NCBI RefSeq assembly: GCF_029433335.1
Contig: NZ_JAQTHX010000001.1
Coordinates: 1,674,001 to 1,738,000 of the forward strand
Source: Bifidobacterium sp. ESL0745
GTDB taxonomy: Bacteria; Actinomycetota; Actinomycetes; Actinomycetales; Bifidobacteriaceae
Length of the DNA: 64,000 bases
Direction of reading: 5' to 3'
The notes below the pieces were generated by a model. That model ran no database searches and was not told the origin of the DNA. It worked only from the letters and a program-made list of their open reading frames with translations. Position 1 is the first letter of the stretch, and the number at the start of each line of letters is the position of its first letter. Below, in pieces: positions 44,376-55,401 of this stretch. The position numbers and the translations under genes are program-made.

Positions 44376-45411
44376 ATTCGTCCATCGCGGCGATACGCTG
44401 CTCTACGTATCGTTCCAAGACCTCTGCGGTCATGCCATCGTAATTGCCGATCGAGGCGAACTGGGGGCCGGCGGAGGTGTCTGTCTTGATGTAGCCGGTT
44501 TGCGCGATGGTGGTGGCGCCTGAAGCCGCAGCCGATCGGATGCCGGTCATCGAATCCTCAAAGGCCACACATTGTGCCATTTCGCGATAAAAATCAGCAT
44601 GCACTAAATTACTATTCGCGTTATTGGCACCATTAGTTACATTCACACCGTCGATGCCGTTAGCTCCGCTCACGCTGCCTGCACTATTTGTACCGTTCGC
44701 ACTATCGAAACTATTCGTGGCATTCGCAACAGGAGCAACAGGAGCAACAAACTCAGCGTCATCATTCAATCGGCCGGACTGCCCAGACGAAGTCCCAGCA
44801 ATGCCGTTGGCTGCCGCGATATCTTGCGGGATATCGATGCCCACGATCTTTGCCGCGGCCAAATACGGCGCAGGGTTCGGCTTCTTAGGCAAGTCGTCAT
44901 CGCCACATACAAAACCGGCAAACGCACCCTTCGGAGCCTTGTTCACCAAGTTCTGCGCCAAGCTTCGCGGTGACGTCGTCACCAACACCGACGGAATCCC
45001 GGCCGCAACCAACGAACGCAACACGTCTTCCACCCCGGGAATCCAAGGCAGGCGTTCCGCCTCCATACGTTCGACGCCCCCAATCACCAACCGCGTGATC
45101 TGGTCAACCGGCAACCTGGTACCATTCTCCACCATTTTTGCGCCGACCACCGGCATCGGCTTGCCCGAGCAAGCCCAGCCAAGGCCTTCGTTCCAATAGC
45201 CGCCGTGCTCGCGGGCGACATCGATCTCAGCCTGATGCCAATATGGCTCCGAATCAATCAGCGTGCCATCCAAATCCCACAGCACGGCCCTAAGCGCGCC
45301 GCCTGATTCCCCCAAACGCCTGTTTGCATCCGCTGCAATATCCTTGTGCAATGCTGATTCCTTTCCAAACACCTTGGTGACTGCGAAACCCAAGTAACGG
45401 TTCCATTCCAA
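44374..45411 (-). CDS. HAD-superfamily phosphatase (beta-phosphoglucomutase-like) with insert
   Basis: A 345-residue haloacid-dehalogenase-type hydrolase. Motif I is LWDLDGTLIDSEP (Asp46 and Asp48). A helical cap, motif II VTTSP and a KKPNPAPY lysine motif follow. The motif IV acidic pair is VAFEDSMTGIRSA. Between motifs III and IV, residues about 202-279 are an Asn/Ala/Gly/Ser/Thr-rich low-complexity insert not found in the usual 220- to 240-residue enzymes. The substrate is probably a small phosphorylated metabolite. The start is uncertain: 45411 is a TTG, and no ATG lies before motif I. It is convergent with the tRNA gene. Confidence 0.85.
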   Translation of the reverse strand: MEWNRYLGFAVTKVFGKESALHKDIAADANRRLGESGGALRAVLWDLDGTLIDSEPYWHQAEIDVAREHGGYWNEGLGWACSGKPMPVVGAKMVENGTRLPVDQITRLVIGGVERMEAERLPWIPGVEDVLRSLVAAGIPSVLVTTSPRSLAQNLVNKAPKGAFAGFVCGDDDLPKKPNPAPYLAAAKIVGIDIPQDIAAANGIAGTSSGQSGRLNDDAEFVAPVAPVANATNSFDSANGTNSAGSVSGANGIDGVNVTNGANNANSNLVHADFYREMAQCVAFEDSMTGIRSAAASGATTIAQTGYIKTDTSAGPQFASIGNYDGMTAEVLERYVEQRIAAMDE

Positions 45412-45858
45412 CAGTTTCGCTTGACATTCATTGCGCTGCTCGGAAACGGATCGGCACTTCCTGCTCTATCAAGATTTTAAACTTCTAATTCGTAGTCCAA
45501 AAGGGACATCTAAAAAAATCACAGCATCACAGACAACTTGTCATGGCATCCGAATGGTCGGCAACCGCTTCTTAACATATATTTCAAGCACCTCCGCATC
45601 GACCCGCATCGACATCCTTGTAGACGCTCAGAGAAGCGAGCTGAGGGCCAGTTGGAAACGTCAGTACGTCAGCAACCGCATGGTCGTCTGAACAAGAGCA
45701 ACTGCTTCAGATGCCACAGCCGACTCAAAACCGGCCATCAAATCTTCGATTGAAACACATCAATCCGCCACTATCGCTGATATGGATACCTATTATGTCT
45801 GCTTTTGCTGCAGCCAGATACGAAGCAGGATCCGGCTAGCTGAAGTTAGGTCGCCATC
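45412..45858. other. Intergenic region between hspR and the HAD gene
   Basis: No gene is supported. Short frames here lack ribosome-binding sites and family resemblance. An imperfect hairpin (AGCCGGAT with ATCTGGCT) about 25 bp past hspR is a weak terminator candidate. Confidence 0.4.
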
Positions 45859-46551
45859 TCAATCGAAATAGTGGCCCCAAACGACCAGTGAACGGGGATC
45901 GACGAACGGGTCGGAATGCGAATCGCCATCAGAATTGGCTGCGTGACGGGGCTTGTGAACGCTTTGCTGCTGCGTCAGATCGGCTCCGTCCTCGTCTGAT
46001 GGCTTCTGCGAACCGGAAGCATACGGATCGGCAGCCTGGTTGACATAGTACGGCCGGCCGGGAAGTTCACGGGTGTGGGCCTGCACCTCGTGACGCCAGC
46101 GACGGGCCTGGCGCGAGCGCTGGATCTCGGTGATTCCGCCTTCAGGATCAGCCGCAAAAATACTGGAACCACGCGGACGTTCAAGACGTCTCACCTCGCG
46201 CCGCAACTGGCGGTTCTCCTCCTGCAAGTCGAGAATCCGTGAGATGCCGGCGAGGTTGACGCCGTCTTCCTGACTCATCTGCTGGGCTTCGGCAAGCTTA
46301 TGCACATCACGCAGGGAATAACGGCGGGCGCCGCCTTCCGTACGCTGCGGAACGATGAGCCCCTGACGGTCGTATTGACGCAGTGTCTGGGGATGGATGT
46401 TGGCCAGTTGCGCGGCACGACCGACACTGAACACCGGCAGATCGATATCGAAACCGACGTCGTCGGCACCGTCCAGATCCGCGCGCTTCTCGACCAGCGC
46501 GACGGCGCACAACCCGTAGAGCGCCTGTACTTCACGAGAAATCCGAGCCAT
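45859..46551 (-). CDS. hspR: Heat-shock repressor HspR (MerR family)
   Basis: This 230-residue MerR-type repressor binds HAIR operators and represses the dnaK operon, usually with DnaK as co-repressor. The winged-helix MerR domain reads VFSVGRAAQLANIHPQTLRQYDRQGLIVPQRTEGGARRYSLRDV. A helical dimerisation segment (LQEENRQLRREVRRLE) follows, then a polar tail longer than in typical HspR. The ATG at 46551 has GGAGG 8 bp upstream. The GTG at 46560 is an alternative. It lies downstream of dnaJ, separated by about 395 bp containing a long inverted repeat, so it may also be transcribed separately. Confidence 0.93.
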   Translation of the reverse strand: MARISREVQALYGLCAVALVEKRADLDGADDVGFDIDLPVFSVGRAAQLANIHPQTLRQYDRQGLIVPQRTEGGARRYSLRDVHKLAEAQQMSQEDGVNLAGISRILDLQEENRQLRREVRRLERPRGSSIFAADPEGGITEIQRSRQARRWRHEVQAHTRELPGRPYYVNQAADPYASGSQKPSDEDGADLTQQQSVHKPRHAANSDGDSHSDPFVDPRSLVVWGHYFD

Positions 46552-46657
46552 TACATTCACCTCCGCTCGTTACTGTCTGTCACTTCATTCATAACGTATG
46601 ACGCTGACTGCTTTATCCGTCATTGTCATACAAACTGCCTAGCCAACCTGGAACTGC

Positions 46658-46708
46658 TTGATTGGTCTATCCGCAACGTTCCTACATAGTCACGCATAGA
46701 CCAATCAA
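46658..46708. repeat. Perfect 13-bp inverted repeat between dnaJ and hspR
   Basis: TTGATTGGTCTAT (46658-46670) and ATAGACCAATCAA (46696-46708) are perfectly complementary, with a 25-nt loop. CTG/CAG extends the pairing after a one-base mismatch on each side. No T-run follows. It could uncouple hspR from the operon or be an operator. The rest of 46552-46946 contains no gene. Confidence 0.65.
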
Positions 46709-46946
46709 ACAGCCTATCGCTTGACTTGATGAATACGACCAATCGTCGCGATCCATTAAATCAATACGTCAACCACACATTTCAGCCGGAGCCCGAACCA
46801 AACCAACGGTTCTTCAACCAGCCATTTCATTGTCAGGTTTGGCAGCCGGTTCACAGCAAACCGACCGCCAACCCACATTTCCGCAACATTCAAGCCGAAT
46901 ATCATTCATCTCTATCCGGCTCTGCCATCAGCCGTAGCCGCACGAA

Positions 46947-47963
46947 TCACTCGCGCTCTTTGGCCACCTCGTCCACGAACTCGGCAGAGTTCTTGTCAAA
47001 CTCCTTGGCGTCGTGCTTCTGCGCCATGGTGGGCCTGCTCGGCACGCGAATCTCAATGCGTCCGACCAAGTCACCATCACGGCCAGGAACACCCTTGCCG
47101 CCGATGCGAACCTCGGTACCGCTCGACGTGCCAGCCGGCACGCGGAACGTGACTTCCTTGCCGTCTAAATCAAGCACCTTGACACGGGCACCTGCCACCG
47201 CCTCACCGATGGTGACCGGCAACGGCATCACGATGTTGTTGCCGTCGAGGCTGAACTTCGTATCGTTCTTGACGTGAATCTTCAGGTACATATCGCCTGC
47301 GGACCCGCCGTTGGAGCCATGCTTGCCCCTGCCGGGAAGCCGCATCTTCTTTCCGTCACTCATACCGGCCGGAACGTGGGCCTTGAACTTGCGTCCACCA
47401 GACGTAAGCGAAATGGTCGCGCCTTTCACCGCTTGACGGAACGTCAACGTGATGTTCTTGGTGAGATCATCGCCACGCACCGCTTCCTGCGGTTCGCGGT
47501 AGCTGCTCGACCCGCCGCCGTAACCGGCGCCATAGGGCGAGCCCGAACCCGCGTTGCCGAACATCGAGAAGATGTCGTTCAAGTTGGTCGGACCGCCGCC
47601 GGAGGTCGAGAAGCGAACCCCACCGGGGCCGCCCGCACCTCCGCCGAACATCGAGAAGATGTCGGAGAAGTCGGAGGCTCCCCCGCCGAACCCGCCTTGC
47701 CCGGACCCGCCGGCGAACCTTGCGCCGCCGCCCGCGAACTGGCGGATCGCATCGTACTTGCGCCGCTGATCGGCGTTGTTGAGCACGTCGTAGGCCTCCG
47801 AGATGTCCTTGAACTTCTCCTCGGCCTCTTTGGTCTTGTTGAGATCCGGATGATACTTACGCGCGAGCTTGCGGTAAGCCTTGGTGATCTCCGCGCTCGT
47901 CGCGTCCTTGGAGACGCCGAGCACCTTGTAAAAATCTTTATCTAGCCATTCATTCTCAGCCAT
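46947..47963 (-). CDS. dnaJ: Co-chaperone DnaJ, type lacking the zinc finger
   Basis: A 338-residue Hsp40 that stimulates DnaK ATPase. The J domain (about 9-72) carries the HPD triad at 38-40. A Gly-rich linker with [15 protein letters not shown] and repeated DIFSMFG motifs follows. The C-terminal substrate-binding domains have no CXXCXGXG zinc repeats, so it is a type II/CbpA-like protein. This fits the second DnaJ of bifidobacterial dnaK operons. The ATG at 47963 has GGAGG 8 bp upstream. The frame opens 27 codons earlier. Third gene after dnaK and grpE. Confidence 0.94.
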   Translation of the reverse strand: MAENEWLDKDFYKVLGVSKDATSAEITKAYRKLARKYHPDLNKTKEAEEKFKDISEAYDVLNNADQRRKYDAIRQFAGGGARFAGGSGQGGFGGGASDFSDIFSMFGGGAGGPGGVRFSTSGGGPTNLNDIFSMFGNAGSGSPYGAGYGGGSSSYREPQEAVRGDDLTKNITLTFRQAVKGATISLTSGGRKFKAHVPAGMSDGKKMRLPGRGKHGSNGGSAGDMYLKIHVKNDTKFSLDGNNIVMPLPVTIGEAVAGARVKVLDLDGKEVTFRVPAGTSSGTEVRIGGKGVPGRDGDLVGRIEIRVPSRPTMAQKHDAKEFDKNSAEFVDEVAKERE

Positions 47964-48087
47964 ATCACTGCCCTCCTTTTCGGGCCCTAAGCCGGTACAT
48001 TCCTGCAACGACTTCACAAACGATAAGTGCGACCCTCCGGCCACGCGGGGAATCGCACTCTACGTATTACGTCGTTACGGGAACCCG

Positions 48088-49008
48088 CTAGGCCTTCGGG
48101 GAAGCCACCACCACACGGGCGGCCCGGATCACCCGGTCGCCGATGCGATAGCCCGCCTCTACGACGGTGTCCACAGTCTCTTCGGTCGCGTTGGCATCCG
48201 GTTTGTGGAGGATCGCCTCGTGTTTGGTCGGATCGAAGGTTTCACCCTTCTTGCCGAACTTCTCCACGCCGAACTTCTCGAACGCCTTGTCGATCTTGTT
48301 GGCCACAGCGGCGAAGGAATCGTCCAGGTCACTGTGCTCACGGATACGGTCGATGTCGTCGAGAGCTGGGAGCAACGCGGTCAGCACATCGATGATGCCG
48401 TGCTGGCGGAAGATCTCCTGCTCTTTCTTCGCGCGATTGCGGAAGTTGACGAATTCGGCACGCTCGCGTTGGAGCGCATCGAGATAGTCCGCGGCTTCCT
48501 TCTTCGCCTGCCCGAGCGGTGTCAGCGTATTGTCGCCGTCCCTGCCATCGGCAGCGTCGGTCGCGTCCGCCTTACTTGCGTCACCGGTTGCCTTGTCTGC
48601 GTCACCGTCACCGGTCTGCTTGTCGCTGTTAGTAGCGTTGGCGGCAGCCGCGGCACCGGCAGCATTGGCTTGACTGTTGTCAGCCTGGCCGGTATTTGCA
48701 CCCGCTTGCGCGGAACCGTTGCTTGCATTCGTATTGTCGTTGTCGTTGGCAGCTGAAGCGGCGGCACCCTGTGGGTTCTGCTTCGCTTCGTCGTCGGCCT
48801 TGTTATTCGACTGTTCGGAGCTCATTGTTTCACCCGCCTTTTCGCCGGTTTCACCGGCGCTAGTCTGCTCGGGTTCGGCGGAACCGGCCCCATCCGGGGA
48901 TCCGCCGAATCCTGCATCCGGCGCATCGAACCCAGCCATGGAGTTGAGCCATGCGTCGTCGGGATCCGGCAGATCCTTCAGATAGTCGTCCTTATCGAAC
49001 CCGGACAT
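48088..49008 (-). CDS. grpE: Nucleotide-exchange factor GrpE with long low-complexity N-terminus
   Basis: This 306-residue co-chaperone releases ADP from DnaK. The family core is C-terminal: AADYLDALQRERAEFVNFRNRAKKEQEIF (coiled coil), LLPALDDIDR and the beta-domain VVEAGYRIGDRVIRAARVVVA. The first 160 residues are Ala/Asn/Asp/Gly/Ser-rich and acidic, about double the usual length. The start codon is 2 bp after the dnaK stop codon, so translation is coupled. Confidence 0.95.
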   Translation of the reverse strand: MSGFDKDDYLKDLPDPDDAWLNSMAGFDAPDAGFGGSPDGAGSAEPEQTSAGETGEKAGETMSSEQSNNKADDEAKQNPQGAAASAANDNDNTNASNGSAQAGANTGQADNSQANAAGAAAAANATNSDKQTGDGDADKATGDASKADATDAADGRDGDNTLTPLGQAKKEAADYLDALQRERAEFVNFRNRAKKEQEIFRQHGIIDVLTALLPALDDIDRIREHSDLDDSFAAVANKIDKAFEKFGVEKFGKKGETFDPTKHEAILHKPDANATEETVDTVVEAGYRIGDRVIRAARVVVASPKA

Positions 49009-49010
49009 GA

Positions 49011-50909
<1,899 letters not shown>

Positions 50910-51029
50910 ATTCGTATCTCCTTATTCGTTACGTTTCACATCTGTTCGCTCGGGTCCGGAAGCCGCGCCGAGACTTTCGTTTCCTGTCGCGGTCCGCATC
51001 CAGGTTCGCACCTGATTGATGTTCCAAAA

Positions 51030-51050
51030 CCTGAGCCTACTTCACTCAAC
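51030..51050 (-). promoter_or_regulatory. HAIR-like HspR operator overlapping the dnaK -10 region
   Basis: Reading toward dnaK, GTTGAGT-N7-GCTCAGG matches the CTTGAGT-N7-ACTCAAG consensus with three differences and covers the -10 hexamer. Confidence 0.65.
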
Positions 51051-51063
51051 TTTGTATTGTCAA
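51034..51063 (-). promoter_or_regulatory. dnaK promoter
   Basis: A perfect TTGACA (51058-51063) and TAGGCT (51034-51039) are 18 bp apart on the minus strand, flanked and overlapped by HAIR elements. Confidence 0.7.
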
Positions 51064-51089
51064 ATTATATTCCCAAAATTGAGAAAAAA

Positions 51090-51110
51090 CTTGAGTCTTT
51101 TTGGCTCAAG
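51090..51110 (-). promoter_or_regulatory. HAIR operator for HspR upstream of dnaK
   Basis: CTTGAGT-N7-GCTCAAG matches the HspR consensus CTTGAGT-N7-ACTCAAG in all but one half-site base. With the second site it gives two-site repression of the dnaK operon. Confidence 0.85.
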
Positions 51111-51261
51111 TTTTTGAAATTCGAGATTTATTAGCCATGAAACGCTGGAATTTCAAGGATTTAACAGATAAATCAAAAAAATCATACCTTGGTAGAAATC
51201 TGAAAACTCACGCATAAGCATCGATTCGCCACATAGAGGCCTTAATCAACTTGATTCCAGT

Positions 51262-51634
51262 TCGATACGACATGCGGCCCCGCCCATTGGGCGGAGCACA
51301 CATTAATCACCGATGCTGCCAACCATGGCCTGGCTGTTGGGTTGGAGGGAGACGATCCCCATTCCCTATCGTCACAATATGGGGATTCGGCACAGCCCCT
51401 CCCCTCGGTCCAACCTCTATATAAGAACCAGGTTGATGATTATCCTCACCAGGCTTATATACTTTTGTCATGTTGACTCCTATCAGTCAAAAGCTTATGA
51501 AGCCGGAAGGGGCTGAAAGATTCCATCATCCCTTTGCCACAACGCATTTATACGGTTACAGTTGCTTAAACGCGCCCGACAGCATAAGCCAATTTTGCAG
51601 CTTCGGCCTGCTGGAACAGGCCGAAGCTTTTATT
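51262..51634 (+). ncRNA. Candidate structured small RNA between dnaK and the ATPase-protease pair
   Basis: The stretch has no credible protein gene but a dense series of dyads: CCGCCC/GGGCGG, CCAAC/GTTGG, a three-part stem with GGTTGGA (51340-51346)/TCCAACC (51409-51415), GGGAG/CTCCC and ATCCCCAT/ATGGGGAT, then TATATAAG/CTTATATA. It ends at a strong plus-strand terminator although no plus-strand gene precedes it. The 5' end is a guess. It does not match tmRNA, RNase P RNA or SRP RNA features that I can recognise. Confidence 0.4.
51599..51632 (+). terminator. Orphan rho-independent terminator
   Basis: AGCTTCGGCCTG and CAGGCCGAAGCT form a perfect 12-bp stem with a 6-nt loop, followed by TTTATT. 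The only genes on the left are on the other strand, so it must end an unannotated transcript or insulate the downstream genes. Confidence 0.8.
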
Positions 51635-51692
51635 ATCCGACTTGTTGCAGCATGACAAGTCGCTGGCATAACGATATCACAAAAATATAATC

Positions 51693-51758
51693 TGGGACAT
51701 TATTTTAAATATTGGGACAAAACTTTGCAAAAGTATGCTATAATCCTTGTTAGCTAAC
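51693..51758 (+). promoter_or_regulatory. Promoter and operator region of the ATPase-protease operon
   Basis: A consensus TATAAT (51739-51744) stands about 50 bp before the start codon. The palindrome GTTAGCTAAC (51749-51758) covers the expected transcription start. Two direct TGGGACA repeats (51693-51699, 51713-51719) are 20 bp apart upstream. This fits repression or autoregulation. Confidence 0.6.
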
Positions 51759-51793
51759 AGATGGTTCCAAACCTCAAGAATTAGGTGAAAGTC

Positions 51794-52855
51794 ATGAAGA
51801 AACGCGACGTGCTCAATCTCATCAGATATTATTCAGAGCACAACGATGCCGCATTCAGAAACGAAGCATACAACATTGCCAAAGATTTCGATCACTCCGG
51901 AGACTCTCAGCTAGCGGAGTACATCATAGCGCTGCTTTCCGGCACAAACACTTTTGTACCACAATCGACAGAATCCGATGTTCACTCAGGTTTTCTCAAC
52001 AAATTGCCGGTTGTGAAAACATCGTTACCTTTACCAACAGCCATAGCACAGGATATTCAAGGACTTATTAACGCTATAGGTCGAAACGTTGGCATTCATC
52101 GCTTTCTTTTCCACGGCCCTGCAGGCACCGGTAAAACCGAATCGGTTAAACAAATATCATCAATTCTGCAGCGCGAACTTTACGTTGTTGATTTCAGCGC
52201 GATGATTGATAGCCGACTCGGCCAAACTGCAAAAAATATTACCAGCCTCTTTGCGGAAATCAACAGCTTCACACAACCGGATAGAACGGTAATTCTATTT
52301 GATGAGATTGACGCATTAGCCCTAGACCGCGTAGATTCCCATGACGTGCGCGAAATGGGTCGAGCAACTTCGACATTGCTTACACAGATGGACAACCTGC
52401 CTGAGAACATCGTTTTATTCGCAACCACTAATCTGTTTAGCAAATTCGACAAGGCATTTATTCGCAGATTTGATGCGGTTATTGATTTCGGACGTTACAC
52501 GAAAAGTGACTTATCTGATGTCGCCACAAATATCATGAATGAATATGCAGGACAATTCTCCTTTATCGGTAAGAACATCCGCCTGTTTAAAAAAATTATG
52601 AATCTCGCGCCGAAACTTCCCTATCCCGGCGAGATGAAAAACATCATTCGCTCTTCGATTGCGTTCAGCAAACCAGGAGACGAATTCGATTATCTCCGCC
52701 GAATCTATACCTCATTAATACCAAACGGAAACGCCGTACTTACCGACCCTCAAAAACTCAGGGCACAAGGTTTCACTGTGCGGGAAGTAGAAACACTAAC
52801 GGGTATCCCAAGAAGCACTGTATCGCGAGAAACGAGGAGAGGTAAGAATGAATAA
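51794..52855 (+). CDS. ietA: AAA+ ATPase of an IetAS-like pair, with C-terminal HTH
   Basis: A 353-residue AAA+ ATPase. Walker A is GPAGTGKT (108-115), Walker B VILFDEID (166-173), sensor 1 FATTN (209-213) and the arginine region RRFD (224-227). The C-terminus (about 322-348, LRAQGFTVREVETLTGIPRSTVSRE) looks like a helix-turn-helix, unusual in this class and suited to autoregulation. The ATG at 51794 was chosen over a GTG three codons earlier. Its end overlaps the protease gene by 8 bp. AAA+ ATPase plus subtilisin-like protease pairs are known as IetAS, first reported in plasmid maintenance and later as an anti-phage system. Assignment rests on domain pairing, not on an alignment. Confidence 0.82.
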   Translation: MKKRDVLNLIRYYSEHNDAAFRNEAYNIAKDFDHSGDSQLAEYIIALLSGTNTFVPQSTESDVHSGFLNKLPVVKTSLPLPTAIAQDIQGLINAIGRNVGIHRFLFHGPAGTGKTESVKQISSILQRELYVVDFSAMIDSRLGQTAKNITSLFAEINSFTQPDRTVILFDEIDALALDRVDSHDVREMGRATSTLLTQMDNLPENIVLFATTNLFSKFDKAFIRRFDAVIDFGRYTKSDLSDVATNIMNEYAGQFSFIGKNIRLFKKIMNLAPKLPYPGEMKNIIRSSIAFSKPGDEFDYLRRIYTSLIPNGNAVLTDPQKLRAQGFTVREVETLTGIPRSTVSRETRRGKNE

Positions 52856-55106
52856 CATCCTTCGCCTTAAGGGCACTTTACATCACGGAAATGGCTCGGC
52901 ACCTGGACCAGCGCACCTGCCCGCTCACACAAAAGCGACTACCGATGAAATACTCCAGAAAAAGCAGCAGCTATTTTCAGTGCTCAAGTTCTGGCAGACA
53001 CGACAAATAAACATCGATCCACTCGTCGAAGTTCATTACCGTACTGTCGTAGCAAAAAGCAATCGAATTAAAAAACTGCTTTCTTACCCGAACCACCTCG
53101 CAAGCACTTCAATTGTTGGAGCTACCTTTGAAGGGCCAAAAGAGAAACCAAACCACGTCATCACGTATTGCGTGCCATTAACAGCGATTGAGTCGACAAT
53201 CACCGACTTGCAACGCTGTGTTGATACACTCAATGAGTACGGCAACGAAATAACTGATACTGAACTCAGCGAAATCACTAAAAACGGCCTATCGACATCG
53301 GCAAGCCGGTTCGGCCTGAGCAAGTCGTCTTTTGCGCAAATCATTTGCGATGTACATGCTATCGGCAGGTTCGGCGTCAAAAATGAAGCGCCAGAAAATA
53401 ACCGTTCATCTTTGGTCACTATCTATGACACCAAAAAAGAAACCGTGCAACTTCTTAATGAGTTAGGCCTCGATATTATCGACGCGAACCTTCTTGACAA
53501 GACGACAATAAATCTGCGGCCGGATCAATATGATATCCTCCGGACAAAAGCCCCATATCTCATCGCCATGTCATTACAGGATATTACAGAGTTCAAATTC
53601 GAAAAGAGTACAAACGGACAACGTTCCACACTAGAAATTTCAGAGCCTCACAATGAACCCATCATCGGCGTCATTGATACATGCTTCGACAAAACCGTAT
53701 ATTTCAAGGATTGGGTCGAATACCATGACGAGCTCAATCTAGAATTCGATGAAGATCAAAGAGACTACCGCCATGGTACCGAAGTCTCATCAATCATCGT
53801 TGACGGACCACGTTTAAATCCAGAACTTGATGATGGTTGTGGCCGTTTCCGCGTACGACATTTTGCCGTTGCAACCGCTGACAAGAACAGCTCCTTCACT
53901 ATATTCAAGTCAATCCAAGGTATTGTTGCTCAAAATCAAGATATTAAAGTATGGAATTTAAGCCTAGGCTCCATATATGAAGCACCCACAAACTTCATCT
54001 CTCCAGAAGCAGCACTCCTTGATGAGTTGCAAAATCGTTATGACGTGGTTTTCGTCGTTGCAGGCACTAACAAACTACTAGGAGACGACCCAAACCGTCC
54101 AAAACGAATAGGCTCACCGGCAGATTCAATCAATTCAATTGTTGTCAATTCCTCATCAAGCCTCAACGAACCTGCAAGCTATACACGAGAAGGTCCTGTC
54201 CTCCAATTCTTCAGGAAACCAGACATTTCCTGTTTTGGCGGAGACAATTCAGATGGCATGGCAGTTTATTCGCCCGATGGCATCACTACAACTGCCGGAA
54301 CCTCGTTTGCGGCACCTTGGATTGCCAGGAAAATGGCTTTTCTCATACAAACCATGGGATTGTCCCGTGAAATAGCAAAAGCACTCCTTATCGATTCAGC
54401 TTCAGCATGGGGAAGCGTCAATACCAACAGTACAAAACTCGGCTACGGAATCGTCCCGCGGAAAATTCAAGACATATTAAAAACCCCATCCAACGAAATA
54501 CGATTTGTCATAGAAGACACAGCTAAAACCTTCGAAACATCAAACTATCGCATCCCGGTTCCAATAACAGATGACAAATATCAATACACTGCTCGTGCAA
54601 CTTTGTGCTATTTCCCAAAATGCAGCCGACAGCAAGGAGTGGACTACACGGACACCGAGCTCGATTTCCATTTCGGAAGAGTCAAGCAAAACGGCGTCGA
54701 TTCCCTTGATCAAAACGTCCAAGGCGACCCTGGAGCGAACGTATATGAAGGATCGGCACGTAAACTGTATCGAAAGTGGGACAATGTCAAGCATCTGGGC
54801 GATGTTGAAAAAAGCCGTTTTATACCTCGAAAAGTTTTAGGACAACCATATTGGGGATTCAAGATACGGTCAACAACACGTTCTGACACTCAGGAAAAGA
54901 GAGACCTACGATTTGGAATCGTGGTGACCCTGAAAGAGATGAAAGGACGCAATCGAATCCGTGAATTCATTCAGAGGTGTGAGCTGCAACCTGAACCATG
55001 GATTGTGAACGAAATTGACATGAATACCGGTATTGAACTTTATCAGCAATCTGAAGCTGAAATCGACTTTGATGACAACGGCGATGAGACTGGAGACACG
55101 GACTAA
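52848..55106 (+). CDS. ietS: Subtilisin-like serine protease of an IetAS-like pair
   Basis: A 752-residue intracellular S8 protease without signal peptide. The N-terminal 265 residues (starting MNNILRLKGTL) form a helper region seen in phage-defence proteases rather than a propeptide. The catalytic triad is Asp277 in GVIDTC, His309 in RHGTEVSS and Ser486 in AGTSFAAPW, with the oxyanion Asn near 408 in AGTNK. A C-terminal domain of about 230 residues follows. Translational coupling to the ATPase gene suggests the ATPase unfolds or licenses substrates. It may cleave phage or host proteins on infection. Base composition is lower in GC than the flanking housekeeping genes, in keeping with transfer. 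Confidence 0.85.
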   Translation: MNNILRLKGTLHHGNGSAPGPAHLPAHTKATTDEILQKKQQLFSVLKFWQTRQINIDPLVEVHYRTVVAKSNRIKKLLSYPNHLASTSIVGATFEGPKEKPNHVITYCVPLTAIESTITDLQRCVDTLNEYGNEITDTELSEITKNGLSTSASRFGLSKSSFAQIICDVHAIGRFGVKNEAPENNRSSLVTIYDTKKETVQLLNELGLDIIDANLLDKTTINLRPDQYDILRTKAPYLIAMSLQDITEFKFEKSTNGQRSTLEISEPHNEPIIGVIDTCFDKTVYFKDWVEYHDELNLEFDEDQRDYRHGTEVSSIIVDGPRLNPELDDGCGRFRVRHFAVATADKNSSFTIFKSIQGIVAQNQDIKVWNLSLGSIYEAPTNFISPEAALLDELQNRYDVVFVVAGTNKLLGDDPNRPKRIGSPADSINSIVVNSSSSLNEPASYTREGPVLQFFRKPDISCFGGDNSDGMAVYSPDGITTTAGTSFAAPWIARKMAFLIQTMGLSREIAKALLIDSASAWGSVNTNSTKLGYGIVPRKIQDILKTPSNEIRFVIEDTAKTFETSNYRIPVPITDDKYQYTARATLCYFPKCSRQQGVDYTDTELDFHFGRVKQNGVDSLDQNVQGDPGANVYEGSARKLYRKWDNVKHLGDVEKSRFIPRKVLGQPYWGFKIRSTTRSDTQEKRDLRFGIVVTLKEMKGRNRIREFIQRCELQPEPWIVNEIDMNTGIELYQQSEAEIDFDDNGDETGDTD

Positions 55107-55307
55107 AAACAAGCTCACACATGCAAGGCCCCGTGAAAGTCACTCATGCGAAACATCATGAAACTCCGGGGTCACTTCGTTTAAAAAATACAGAATTCTT
55201 CAAATCGAACAGCAGCAATGTTATTTTTAGAGACGCGGGAATCACGATTCGTTTGAATCCGGTGAATGTCACTAAACGTTGCAATATATACTATCCAATC
55301 CTCGAAC

Positions 55308-55376
55308 TATACAATTTTCATGAAAGCTACTGATCAATTTGCATAAGTCCTATTAGTCAATCTGTATAAGTTTTCT
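55308..55376. repeat. Three degenerate 23-bp repeat units
   Basis: Three consecutive 23-bp units with the CAATTTGCATAAG-type core lie in the gap between the protease gene and the first XRE gene. They match the large array at 56252-56643. Apart from these, 55107-55401 holds only weak hairpins (CCCCG/CGGGG near 55130-55172). Confidence 0.65.
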
Positions 55377-55401
55377 TGTTAACTGCAGAAAAACAGACGA
55401 G

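Noticed and set aside
45431..45753. Small frames between hspR and the HAD gene
   Set aside because: No start signal, no recognisable motif, and overlapping frames of equal quality.
51313..51655. Two small plus-strand frames (67 and 61 residues) before the ATPase-protease pair
   Set aside because: Neither has a good ribosome-binding site or sensible composition. The second runs through a strong terminator hairpin. A structured RNA explains the region better.
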